DNA of 64,000 nt, taken from contig NW_011887294.1 in the NCBI RefSeq assembly GCF_000151315.2, positions 1,402,601-1,466,600 on the forward strand. The letters run 5' to 3'. Origin of the DNA: Capsaspora owczarzaki ATCC 30864 (lineage: Eukaryota > Opisthokonta > Filasterea). Made by a program: the position numbers and the translations under genes. Below, piece by piece: positions 22,684-33,709 of this stretch; the stretch's first letter is position 1; each line of letters starts with the position of its first letter. The notes beneath the pieces are model-generated. The model saw only the letters and a list, made by a program, of their open reading frames with translations. It was not told the origin of the DNA and ran no database searches.

Positions 22684-25546
22684 TCAGACAGGAGAAAATG
22701 TGCTGGGCTGGGCGTCGTCCGGCATGTGATACACATCCTCACCACCAGCCATCTCGCTATTATCTGGGAGAGCATACGTGTCCTTTTGATCGACAGAAAG
22801 CGCGTTCACAGCCAGGTTCATGCTCGTCGGTTCCGCCGGTTGCCGCATGGGCTCGTTGTAGATTGCCTGATCCTGGTCTGGTTTCTTTGCGGCGGTGTAC
22901 TCTGCATAGATGGCCTCGCTTTCGACTCCAGGCACAGTGTCGTACGCAGCGTAGGCACGCTTGGGCGCTGGCTGCGGATCGTAGTACGTATCCAGCGATT
23001 GGTAATGCGCTGCGTATGTGTCACTTGGTTGAACGTAGTTGTCCTCTCCCTTGTCAGGGAGTGGTCGCTGCATATGCCCATCACCGACAGATTGGTACAA
23101 GTCGCCTTCGCCAGGAACAACATAATTGTCGTAAGTGCTCAATCCAGCTTGCATGGATATCGCGTTGGCTGATGTCCTCGAGCCGTGAGAGCGATTGAGG
23201 GCAACAAGAGTGACGACTCCCGGGTGATGCTTGCGCATGGGCGGACGGGTTCGACGGCGACGCAGGAGCACTACGGCTACCAGAACTAGAAGCAGGAAAC
23301 ACGCGCCTCCCAGACCGCCAGCAACGGCGGCAATGGGGCTCCCGGATGCAGCGTTTGATTGCGCGTTGCTATCGTTGCCAGCGCGCTTGCTAGAAGGCGC
23401 GAGACTGGTGGGAGTCGCCGATTCCGACAGCCTTGTGGAGGACGCCAAAGCGGCCGATGCGACCGAGGCAGCGGAAGCCGACGATTCAGCGACTGCCAAT
23501 GCCGCAGATGCAGATGAAACGGAGGCAGCGGAATCAGATGAAACAGAGGCAGCGGAAGCAGATGAAACAGAGGCCGCAGCGGCAGACGACACCGATGCAA
23601 CTGATTCGGCAGAGACAGCAGCAGCAGCAGACGAGGACGATTCAGATGCAACGGACGCGATGGAAGCAAGACGAACGGAAGCATCTAGCGCAGACATGAC
23701 AGAGGAAACGGACGCGGCAAAAGCAGCGGCGGATGAGGAAGCTGCAACTGCAGAGGCTGATGCTGCAGAAGCAGAAGACGCGGACACTGCGGAAACCGAG
23801 GACACGGAAGCGACAGATGTCGCAGAAGCAGTCGCTGGCACACATAAAGTCGCCCCGTCAATGTTTGTAAACAGATCCATCCCGACGGTGCACACAGTGC
23901 ACTGCGAACCGCTGGTGCAGGCTGCGCAGTTTTGAGGACAGGCTGTACATTGCAGTTGGTCAATCGCAAAGTAAGGACATGGAGTGCACAACGACACAGC
24001 CGAAACACAGGAAACGCGACTTACAAAAGCAGACTCCATCACCGGCATACGAGCCGAAAGAGCACGCGCTCTTGCAAACACCAGACTCGGCCACCAGCTT
24101 GTTTGTGCATTGAGTGCACGTGGCATAATCCTTGCTGCATGCCGTGCACGAGCCGGAGCGGCAAGGCACCAGACCACCGTCGGCATCCGGTCCAAACCCG
24201 TTCGTACCAGCGGAAGGCAAGCACTGTGTCTGACCCGCCCATGTGGTGACCAGGGTGAATTTGGGTGTGCAATCCGTGCACCGACCTTGATTCATTTTGC
24301 GACATCCGTCTGGCATGTCTGTTCGCACTGCAACACGAAAAAGAGAAACAAAAAACAAAAAAAAAAAAAAAAAAAAAAGTCGGATGTTAGCACAGAAGAT
24401 GTACCACTACGATGGGCATCTCTTGCAAAAGCACATACTCATTGGGGTACATCCGTTGGACCCGAGCCTGAAATTTGGATAACACTTTGTGCAGCGACTA
24501 GAGGAGCATTCTTTGCAGTTTGCCGGGCAAGCTGACCGTCACAAGCAGAAAAAAAATAACGTCGCCAGCAGAACAAAAACAGATGAGTTTTTTTTTCAGG
24601 AGGTGTGCCATGTGCATGGGCAGACTTACATTGAAGTTTTGCTTGGCCAACATAGAAACCATCGCCGGCAAATTCGTCCGAGTCGAAGCACCCTTCCAAA
24701 AATGTTCCAGCTCCAGGTGGCTTCATCGGCAGAAACCCGCTTGTGGTGCTACAGGCAGAGCACTCTGTTGAGCTTGCACATTTTGTGCAAAAGTCGATGC
24801 CTTCACCGCAAGATGCTGCGATAAAAACACCAAAACAAAAACAAAAACAAAAAAAAACGAACAAATGTAGCACTTTTTGCCAAAACAAAAGAATTTTCCA
24901 GATCCGTCGATTTCAACCATCATGAGTTGTGTGGTGGACTGCTCCCAGTCCAACCCTTCAACGTGTCAATGCTGATGTTGCCCAACTCTGTCTGCGGCAA
25001 TGGAGCATGGCCGAGGATTCGGCACAATGACGGAATGGGACATGTTTTTGACGTGTTATTTTTGGGAGGGGCTTGCATTTTGTCGCTGTTTTTGAGTTGT
25101 ATTTTACATCAACCAACGCGGCCCTGAGGACCAAGTTCCACGATGGAATCCGCAGTGTCAGAGTTGTACAGCATGTGGTGAACGTAGTCTGAAAGCAGCG
25201 ACCCCTCCAGAACGACAAAACGCCAGAGAAAAGAGGGCATCGGCGTGGGGTTGGTCAAGAACCCAAAGCATCTAATGGAAAAAACCGCAACACATGCTCT
25301 ATCACGATCGCGGGTTTGTGTCAGTCTCTCGCTTTCTCCCCCCCCCTCCTCCATCCCCTTGGTCTTTCGCTTTTGATGGCTTCGTCGAGACGTGAAGTAG
25401 AAGTGCATGGCACAGCGGGCAAACGAGTGGGTGGCGGGGACGGTTACCGGGAGAAGGAGGCAAAGGAGAACAAAAACGCGCTTACCCGCAACGAGACATG
25501 GAAAAGTCGCAACCACAAAAAGCAGCAAGAGCCGGGTCGCGATCAT
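22684..25546 (-). CDS. Cys-rich single-pass receptor with a multi-YxxP phosphotyrosine-docking tail
   Basis: Five exons: 25486-25546, 24630-24815, 24439-24531, 24025-24327 and 22684-23942, every junction in phase 1, about 633 residues. Exon 1 is a signal peptide (MIATRLLLLFVVATFPCLVA). Exons 2-5 encode Cys-rich furin/GFR-like repeats (FCTKCASSTECSAC, SCPANCKEC, CSKDYATCTQC, SCPQNCAACTSGSQC). A stalk of about 170 residues, almost all Ala, Ser and Val, follows, then a transmembrane helix (IAAVAGGLGGACFLLLVLVA) and a basic stop-transfer RRRRTR. The tail of about 180 residues has no kinase but many tyrosines in docking contexts: NYVVPG, NYVQPS, TYYDPQ, YDTVPG, IYAEY, IYNEP, TYALPD, VYHMPD. The symmetric phase-1 exons are typical of shuffled extracellular modules. 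No named family was recognised; the ligand is unknown. Confidence 0.8.
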
Positions 25547-26146
25547 GGCTGGATGGGGACAAGACGGGTCGACGAGAAAGCTCCACACACAACGAGAACA
25601 AAGACAGGAGACAGAGTGCAGCACGGAAAGCACCGGAAAGAGAGAAGAAAGAGAGATGGTAAGAAATGAGTCAAATCCGAAAAAGAGTGAGGTTTTGTCA
25701 GATGCGAAAAAACAAAAAGAGCAAAAACCAGACACGAATGCGGGATGCAAGCCCCGTTTCCAACCAATCTGATCTGACAAGGCAGGCAGTATCTGGTGGA
25801 TGATTGGTACCATTTCGCTCTGCATCATTCAGTCCCGTGAACAGGAACAAACAAGGCAAACGCGAAAAGCAACGCAAAAAACTTGAAACCCAAGTGTGCC
25901 AAGGTTTGCACATCTGTGTTTTGTTATTTCTCTAATCGGAACATCCGAGATGGATGCGGAAGTATCCATTCCTTCACCTTTTCCGTTTCGGCTTCCGGCA
26001 ACGCTTCAGCTCATCACTACAATCGTTCTTCCATTGCGCGCGTGCGTTGTTTTGCTATCGGCTCTCATTCTGACTATCGTGTTGATCTGCACTGCCAAAA
26101 CTGAAATTCCGTCCTGTCATTTCAGTCTTTGCTCAGCAATCGGACA
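25547..26146. other. Divergent intergenic region
   Basis: Promoter region between the leftward receptor and the rightward methyltransferase gene. An open frame at 25950-26125 reads MDAEVSIPSPFPFRL and then a hydrophobic stretch; it could be an upstream exon of the methyltransferase, but I could not find a splice pair that keeps frame with a good donor. Otherwise nothing was recognised. Confidence 0.45.
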
Positions 26147-27182
26147 ATGCTCAAGACCACGAATCATGTCTGGATGTCGTCTCTCGCACTGCTCCTGTTC
26201 ACGCTAGCCACCCGTACTCTCGCCGCCAACCAGGCGCAAGATCCTACGCATGCAAGCGCGACCTCATCAAGGGGCTCGCCGGTGTCGGTGCAAGTGCTCT
26301 CGCTGCTTCTGGTGCTCGGCTACACCTTCGGGACGGAGCGGTATGCTCGCCATGGCAGCAAGACCGCTCGAGCGGTGTCTGACAATTCATCGCGCTCCAC
26401 TGTGATTACAATCGTCTCGGGTAAGGCATATGTTGTGTTGTCGATCTCGAACGAGACAAACGAGCGGCAAGCGCGGGGGAGTTGCCCGAGTTTACAAAAC
26501 AAAAAACAACGAGAGCGTGCTCAGACTTCTTTCTCATGCATCTCGGTTGTCACAGTTTGAAGATGATAATAATGCTAACTTGATTGCGGGGGGATGATCA
26601 GCCACCATTTTCCCGTTTGCAGGGGCTCTGAGCCTATTCGACCCACTGGCAATGCCGCCGCTTCCAACTGTCGTCGTGGCATTTTTATTTGCAGTCGAAC
26701 TCTTTGCCATCTGGCTTCGTTACCATTCTATGCACATGTACGTATCCACTCCTGTTGTCCTTGACTTGCGTTGCAGTGAGGGATGGAGGGCATTGCTGCT
26801 TGATGTGCCGGACCACCCAATCCGAAATCATGATTTTGTTTTTCCAAGAGGATGAACGCAACTCACCTGACCCCATGCTGGTCACAGTCTGGGCATCTAC
26901 TTTACACGCTCCCTCAAGGTCCAGGAAGGTCAGCGCGTGATTCAATCGGGCCCGTACGCGTACATTCGCCATCCGGGCTACTTGGCGAATCTGCTCGCAT
27001 TTTTCGCCCATGCCGTGTTGGTTTCCCAAAACTATGGCGTCTTTGCGATTGTCTTTTGCGCCATGGCAGTTGTCTGGTCGGTGCGCATCGATCTTGAAGA
27101 GCGCATGCTTGTGTCTGAGCTGGGGGCGGCGTATGTCGCCTACCAGCAGCGAACAAAGCGGCTGATTCCGTTTGTTTTGTAA
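26147..27182 (+). CDS. Isoprenylcysteine carboxyl methyltransferase-like membrane enzyme
   Basis: Three exons: 26147-26420, 26623-26737 and 26888-27182, about 227 residues; phases 1 and 2 match. The N-terminus (SSLALLLFTLATRTLAA) is hydrophobic, and further membrane segments occur in exons 1-3. The C-terminal catalytic block is diagnostic: RVIQSGPYAYIRHPGY, then RIDLEERMLVSELGAAYVAY and TKRLIPFVL. The RHP motif and the paired Glu (EE) bind S-adenosylmethionine in the ICMT/PEMT superfamily. Substrate could be a prenylated CaaX protein or a small molecule; many short ICMT-like enzymes are not true Ste14. The start is the first ATG of the conserved frame; an upstream exon is possible. Confidence 0.82.
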
Positions 27183-28345
27183 AGTGCGGGAGAGCATGCG
27201 TTGGAATTCTGGTTGTGTTGTTGCGTTGTTGTTGTTGTTGTTGATTTTGTTGTCGATAGTGTTGCTGTGGCTGTTGTTGGCTGTGTATTGCTTGTGCTGG
27301 TGCTGTCCGATGAATGGATTGAAAATGCTGCGCAACAAAAAACCACGAACACATCTTGCTCGAGCTGCAGCCAACCTTCTCCAGCACCGTGGTCGACCTC
27401 TCTGGCTCGACGGACACGTGAAACCGTGCGACTCGCCTCCAATCGGTGTGCCAGTGCAGATGCCGAGGCCGCTGCGGTTTCGGGGGTTGCGGGGGTTTGG
27501 AGCTCCGCGCCACCCTTTGATTACGCGCGCTTATGGATTTCGCGCGTGCATGTTCGTTCTACCGCCCACATCCTCCTCCTCCTCCTCCTCCTCCTCTTCC
27601 TCCCCCGAGCGCTCGCCGTAGCCGTTGATTTCGAGGGGCCCCAACTCTCTCCGTGCCTGTGTTTGCTTTTATGTGGACACGAGTGCTATCAGTACCCAAC
27701 AACGGTTTTTTTTTCTTTTCTTTTTTTTCAAAGAAATCTGTTCCATGCAATCTTGCGCGAAAAACCCGTCGCTGCTGCTGATATCCGCTTGCGTTCGATG
27801 GGCTGTCTGGTGATGGCTGTCAGCATCGCCAACCCGGCGTAGTTGAGGTAGGACGGAGGAAGCTGTGTGCAGTCAAGGAGGTCCAAAATCTCAGTGCATG
27901 GGCGCATGACCAATTGTGTTTTGGTTGCCAGTTGTCGTCGCACTTGTCCTCGTTCCGCTCCAGCATGTGCGCTCCCCTCATTCGAGAAAAGGCTCAGACT
28001 TGTCGTCCTTGATTGTGTCGCTGCTTTTTCCATTCCCGAGCTCGTCTCCAATCTTCCGTTTTCGTCGTGACTCTCAAAACGTCCGATGCAACCAGTTTTT
28101 TTTTTTTTTTGAAATTCTTTGTGACGCCCCCTGATTTTTTTTTCTCTTCCGTTTCGCCTTTCTTTCCCCCCTCCCCTTCTCTGTTTCGTGGGGATCTGGT
28201 TCGACCTCGCCACTCACGAAGGGCGTGCTGCGTTCCATCGCTCGCGTGGCCAGCAGCAGTCTTCTTGCCTCTGACGCGCGCGAGTGCCGCTCAACACACA
28301 CACACACAAAAAAAAAAAAAGTCTTTTTGTGCTGACAGCTTTTGA
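27183..28345. other. Intergenic region with one coding-looking minus-strand island
   Basis: Between the methyltransferase and WOPR genes. Most is low-complexity: GTT repeats near 27225-27245, a (TCC)n run at 27569-27605, T-rich 27706-27728 and 28097-28110, and a CACACA/poly-A stretch near 28300-28320. On the minus strand, 27740-27930 reads TEILDLLDCTQLPPSYLNYA and onward with coding-like third-position bias, but I could not assign it to a family or find convincing partner exons. Confidence 0.35.
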
Positions 28346-31300
28346 ATGACGACTTCGGCTGAGCCGAAGCAGCCACCTGTGGGGCTGAACTCGTTCTTTG
28401 GCGCCATCATTGACGTGCTGGATGCTGAGCAGATTTTTCGGCTTGCAGCGCGCGGCGTCTGCCCTCGGCTCGCACGGCGCGTGAGCTTTGCAAAGCAGGA
28501 CATTGTTTCCGGTGAGTGAGGACGCTGCTTCGGCATCTTTGATGGGCTCTCCCCCTTTCCCATCGGCTTTGTTTGCCGTGGTTTTGGTGCGACCCCCGGG
28601 GTTGCTGCTCGCTCCATTGACGATCGATTGGCGAATGCTGCCTTTATTTATTTCATGCGTGGTGCTGTTCTCGAGCGGGGCAAAAAGCTGGAGGACTTTG
28701 CAAACGCGATCTGATTTTCCACATGTCATGTTCCAACAACAAAAACAAAAAAAAAAAAAAAAAAAAAAAAAAAAGACGATTTGTTTTTTTGTTTTTTGTT
28801 GTTGTTTTTGTCGATTTGTTTTTTTGCTTGAGTGTGGTGGTTTGGGACTCGCTTGCTCTGCAAGTCGCGATCCAGGAAGATGGCCAGAGATTGCTTATCT
28901 GCAAGATGACACATTGTGGAAACGCTGGGATAGCGGTGGGCATGTGGAGCACCAGTACGCGTGGGATGTTCACGTTGTTCTTTCTCACTTGCAGGCTGCG
29001 CTCGTTTTTTTTTTTTTTTTTTTGCTTTTTTTTTTTCGGTTTGCAACACGACGCAGGAATCGGGTTTGTCTACGACGAGAACGAGTCGCTCATCCACCGC
29101 TGGACAGACAGGCTCCACTGGGGCGACGCGCTCCACGATGGCGAACGCGTAATGGTAACGAGCAATTTAACAATCACACTTCACTTCAAAAAAAAAAAAA
29201 AAAAAAAGCAAGGTGAACGTGCCTTTTTCTTTAAAACCGCAGCCTTGCTCGCGAGCGATTTGGCGAACGGCGCCAGGAGACTCTTGATGCGTAGTCTCAT
29301 GGCAACTCTAGTGAGTGAGCAGTGAAAGGAATTGCAAGTGAAGCCCCCCCCCCTTTTGTCCGGCAGCGGCATCAAGAGGGGGAGGGTGGTTTGATCTGGG
29401 AGGAGGACTCATAGCATTGGTCGTCTGACACGCGTGAAATCCGGTTTGAAAAAAAAGACAAGAAAAATAACAAAAACAGATAACGAACGCTGTGGCAATT
29501 AGCTTGTCGCTGCGCCTGCACAGGCCGCTGAGAGGAGGCGAAATTCGAACGATTGAGATCTCTCGAGACTCGTGAAACAAAGAGGACAGGCCCGGTGCAT
29601 CAGCAAGCCCAAAACAATTTAAAAACCCACCCAAAAAAAAAAAAAACATTCCGCACCTCATCAGCATTCAATAATTTCCCCAAACCTGTTTTTTTTTTTT
29701 TTTTTTTTTTTTTTCTGCGTGTGTGTGTGTGTGGCTGCGGGCAGATTTACCGCCAGTTGACGACCGACAGCGAAGGCAAACAATCACGGGTCGTCAACGG
29801 CCTGTGCAAGAAGACCATTGCGGATACGGCCTCGGCGCTCCGGATTGTCTCGTACTACACCGAGTTGTAAGTGCTGCTTCTCCAATCACTCAAAGATCGC
29901 TTTGTGGTTTGTGGTTCGAATCGCCCGATTCACTTGCTCTCGTTAATTGTTCGAACATAGAGCGCTCCATTCGATTGGTCCCTTGCGAATCAACGCGGAC
30001 GTGCTGGACGGCGCGATGCTGCGGTCTCCGTTTCAACGGACCCCAAACCACACCGCACGGATGCCGGATGCCGATGAGCTGCTTCTCGAGACGCTTGCGG
30101 GCCGTGATTACTTTCCTCTGCTCGAATCAAGCTACGACCAGCTGGTTCAGAGCGCAAGCCGGCCGAAAATTGTGGGCCCAAACGAGCTGTACCCACCGCT
30201 GAATCTCAATCTGGTCAGCGGAAGCGCTGCAGGAGGGACTCGCAGGCGCGCTGGTGAAGCTGAAGGTGCTGATCCCGCAACCGCAGATGGGCGGCGTGTC
30301 CGGGCGCGAAGCACGAGCGACTTGAATCCGGATCCTGCCAGCAGCTCCAACAGCACTGGCGCAGCAGCCAGCCTTGGAGATGCAGTTAAGGGCACTTTTG
30401 AAAACGAAGAGGACGAGGAGGTGACAATGGTGCTCAAACGAAGGCGACGCAGTCGCAACACCTTCACCATTGTTGATAGCTCAAATTCGTACTTGCCAAG
30501 TGGCATGCGATTGTCCCCCGTTCGTTCCCCGCTGCCCCGCGCTGCGCTGCGGCACATGGTTTCCACGGCCTTATCTTCCCATCCGGAACCTCAGCGAACG
30601 AATGGACACCCGGCAGCTGCAGAAACCTCGCTCGGAGCCAGCAGTGTGTCTTTGGCCACTCGTGTGGCTGAAGCATCTGATCGCCAACCGCCGCCGCCGC
30701 CACCACCACCACCACCACCAGTATCAGCAGCGGTAACAGCAACAGCAACAGCAGCAACAGCAGCAGCAACCCCACCTATCTCGACCAGCGCGTCATCATC
30801 CTCGTCTGAGCTAGATGCGATTCGAGACATTGCCAAAGTTGATCCCGCAGCTCCCAGCCAGCAACCAATCATCGATGTATCCCCACGGATGCCAGTCCTT
30901 GGACCACCACAAATTCAGTCCCCGCAACTGCAGCTCGGCGTGTCGCAACCAACGTCGCAGCAAGTCCCGATGTACAAGCAACCATCACCAACGAGCATGG
31001 GATTTTCAGTGTACTCTTCGCAGCAACCTCCGCAGTTTGAACCGCAGTACTTTGGAACTCTGCACCATCAGCATCAGCTTCAGCCCCAGATGTACCCGAG
31101 TAGTAGCATGCCCGCACCCACGCCCTCCATGCATGTCATGATGCTCCCCAACGGGCAGCAGGTGCTTGTCAATCAGGCTCCTGCGCAGCAACTGTACATG
31201 CAGATGCCTCGTGCTCAGAATCCCCAAGGCTACCCGGCAGAGGCACCCGTATTTGGATCACCCTTCCCTGCTCCACAGTACAATCCGCCGCCGCCGCCGA

Positions 31301-32022
31301 TGCGTCAGTCGATCGGCATGAGCTCGTTTCATCACCAACCTGCCATGCAGCCAGCATTCCTTGGACAGCAGCCTGCCCCCACCTTCGGGTTTCAGCCAGT
31401 TCAGTACTCGACGCCGCAACAACCTCCTGTTCAAGAAGTCCAGTACGCGATGCACCCACAGCAATCCATGATGCAGATGCAGCCCATCCAACCGCAACTG
31501 CAGCCAATGGGCTATGGCCCCTGGTCTCAACCTCAACAGCCCCATCAAGTGGCACATCCTCAGCTCCAGTATCAGCACCAATATCAGCCACCACAGCAGC
31601 AGCAGCAGCCACAGCCGCAGTACCAACTCGTATACCAGCATCCGCCACAGCAGGTGCAACATCTACAACAACAATCGCATCAACAACCTCAGCTCGTGCC
31701 GCAGCCACATCAGCTCTATCAGGGCCAATCACAGCAACAGCAGCCACAACAGCAACCACAACAGCAACCACCACCACCCCAGCAGCAGCAGCAGCAGCAG
31801 CAGGTCAGCCAGCCCGAAGTCAATTCGGAAGATCGAGCGAGTGTGCAGGCTCCTCCCACCAGCACCAATTCTAACGAATCGCTCCCAAAGCAGGAAATGC
31901 AGCCTGCTTCCGCAACTCTTGAGCCTGTACCAGCGGCTATGCCAGCTGGAGCTGAGCCACCAACTCTTGCAGAGCCATGCAACAGCATCGAGGGACAGCA
32001 ACAACCTGGAAACGAACGATAG
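28346..32022 (+). CDS. WOPR-domain (Gti1/Pac2/Wor1-type) DNA-binding regulator
   Basis: Four exons: 28346-28511, 29057-29154, 29745-29866 and 29961-32022, about 815 residues; phases 1, 0 and 2 match exactly. The first 150 residues form a WOPR domain: SFFGAIIDVLDAEQIFRLAA and GVCPRLARRVS (first half), then GFVYDENESLIHRWTDRLHW, RVMIYRQLTTDSEG, NGLCKKTIADT and LRIVSYYTEL, matching Wor1, Ryp1, Gti1 and Pac2. These proteins bind DNA and act as master switches of cell state in fungi. The rest is disordered: a Lys/Arg cluster (VLKRRRRSRN), Ser/Pro/Ala stretches, then several hundred residues of Gln/Pro/Met-rich activation-domain-like sequence. Introns 2 and 3 end in T tracts. It converges with the BAH-PHD gene, 113 bp between stops. 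Confidence 0.88.
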
Positions 32023-32135
32023 AGTAGCGCTATGTGGTTTAGCAACCATAGTTGTGATTGATGCCCAGTAGGATTCGTCAAAAGTAGTCGTATTTATTTT
32101 TGTTTGAAATATGGAATAGGCCATGTTTCAACACA

Positions 32136-33291
32136 TCATTGTATCATTATCGTACTGCTCTTGCTTGAGCAGTTGGGGCAGGTATAAGAGTCCTACCAAC
32201 AGTCGTCGTTCGATCACAAGCTGTGAGTTGAAAGCATTTTCACATCGAAAGTGTCCCAGCTGAACACAAGCTAGAATCATCAACGACTTACAGGGAGCGG
32301 CTCATTCGAATCTATTCCAACGCACTTGGCGTGATACCAAAACCTGCACTCGTCGCATTCAATATATAGCAAGTCGGGATTATGGGGCTCGTCGCAACAG
32401 AGCAAGCTCAGAGCAGATGTCTTGGAGGGGGGGGGGAAAAAACGTGCAGGAATGAGACCCGAGCCCAAAACCCACCATCTGAACCCCCCTGCACAGAATA
32501 AACACCAACACTGACGGCTGATACAATACCAAGAGGTCTTACATCAACTGTGCCCTTGCGATGGTCGTACGTGGTGCGGCAATAGTAGACGTTGGAAATG
32601 TCGACTGGCGCGAAAAGTTCTTCCTCTGGCAAGCTCTTTCGCAGACGGTGACGCACACAGTTGACTTGGTAGTTTTGGAACTGATCGACGCCATCAATCA
32701 CAATCACTTGGCCGATGACACGATATGCGGGGCAAACGTCAAAATGGTCTGTTACAAACAGCTCGCTCTCGCCAATCCAGGGCAAGTCGCGTGCCTTTGT
32801 ATCCTAACAGAGAACAGCAAGAAGAAAAAGTAGGAATAACAGTGAGTGTATTTGAGCAAGCTCACCTTCAATGTCAAGGTCGAGACGTTGCAGTAATCCG
32901 AGGAGGAGCGCGACTATGCTGCGACGTCTCGACTTACTGCTGCCTGGTAGTACCACTTGACGCGGATCCAGATCTCGCTGCCTGGCTCTGAGGCACTGAA
33001 AATGTCAACAATCTGTGCAATGAACGGGCCCTCGTGTCCACCTGCGCTTGGTGGCTTAATGTAGACTGACAAGCGCGCAGCATGGGAACCGCCGCCGTCC
33101 AGTCAGTCAGTCAGTCAGTCAGTTTACGTCGATCGCAGCGCCTTGTTAAAGTCACAAGAACAGCTTTAACAAAAGTCTTCCGCTCGAAAGCCTGGCTCAC
33201 CTCGGTCGTGCAGGGCAAACACTTCACGCGTCGGCAGCACAAAGCGAGAATAGTGCTTCAGTTCGTCGGCTGCCTCCTCGTCTTGGCTCAT
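32136..33291 (-). CDS. BAH-PHD chromatin reader, EBS/SHL-like
   Basis: Five exons: 33201-33291, 32938-33065, 32543-32803, 32292-32420 and 32136-32192, 221 residues; phases 1, 0, 0 and 0 agree. The start is MSQDEEAADELKHYSRF. A BAH domain spans most of exons 1-3 (IWIRVKWYYQA, ESELFVTDHFDV, DISNVYYCRTTYD). The PHD finger is split: LLCCDEPHNPDLLYIECDEC and FWYHAKCVGID in exon 4, completed by YTCPNC in the tiny last exon, giving the full C4HC3 set. A small BAH plus one PHD and nothing else is the layout of plant EBS and SHL (about 220-230 aa), which read H3K27me3 and H3K4me through the two domains. A (CAGT)6 repeat lies in intron 1 (33099-33122). Confidence 0.87.
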
Positions 33292-33709
33292 GTGTGATTT
33301 GATTTGGTTGGGGAAATTAATCTGATACTAGAAAATTGAAGACTACATCATGCAACAAAAGCGCTCTTTTTTGGCAGTGTGCATTGGTTCAAAGCCTGCA
33401 GACAAAGCCAAAAAGTCCAAAAGCCCAAGAAATCCAAGACAGCGTTGACTACGCATCCGTACGCGGACCTCAACTGAGGTGTAACTCATCGAGTACTGTA
33501 CTCACAGATTGTTATGCGCCAAACCTTGATCTCACAGAATAGAGTCAAGACGACCTGAACTTTCCCCGTTTCGTTCAACCTCAGCGTTTCAGACGAAAAA
33601 GCAACCGGTAACGACGATTGACGGTATCGTTTTGGCATATTCTCACTGTCTTGCTTTTTTCGAATCTTCTCAGACGCACACTCCTCTTTGTCTTCACCTC
33701 CTTTCACAT
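33292..33709. other. Divergent promoter region
   Basis: Shared by the leftward BAH-PHD gene and the rightward LSM3 gene. No coding sequence or long repeat was seen. Confidence 0.5.

Noticed and set aside
28780-28995. Possible additional WOPR exon (reads PEIAYLQDDTLWKRW in one frame)
   Set aside because: Exon 1 (phase 1) joins the exon at 29057 directly to give the uninterrupted WOPR motif; inserting this segment would break it. Treated as intron.
29905-29925. GGTTCGAATCGCC resembling a tRNA T-arm; a similar sequence near 3339
   Set aside because: No matching acceptor, D or anticodon arms can be drawn around either, and the first is inside an intron.
32862-32925. Possible extra exon in the BAH gene (SRSSSDYCNVSTLTLK)
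   Set aside because: Including it leaves an upstream intron of less than 20 nt and interrupts the conserved BAH alignment, which is continuous without it.
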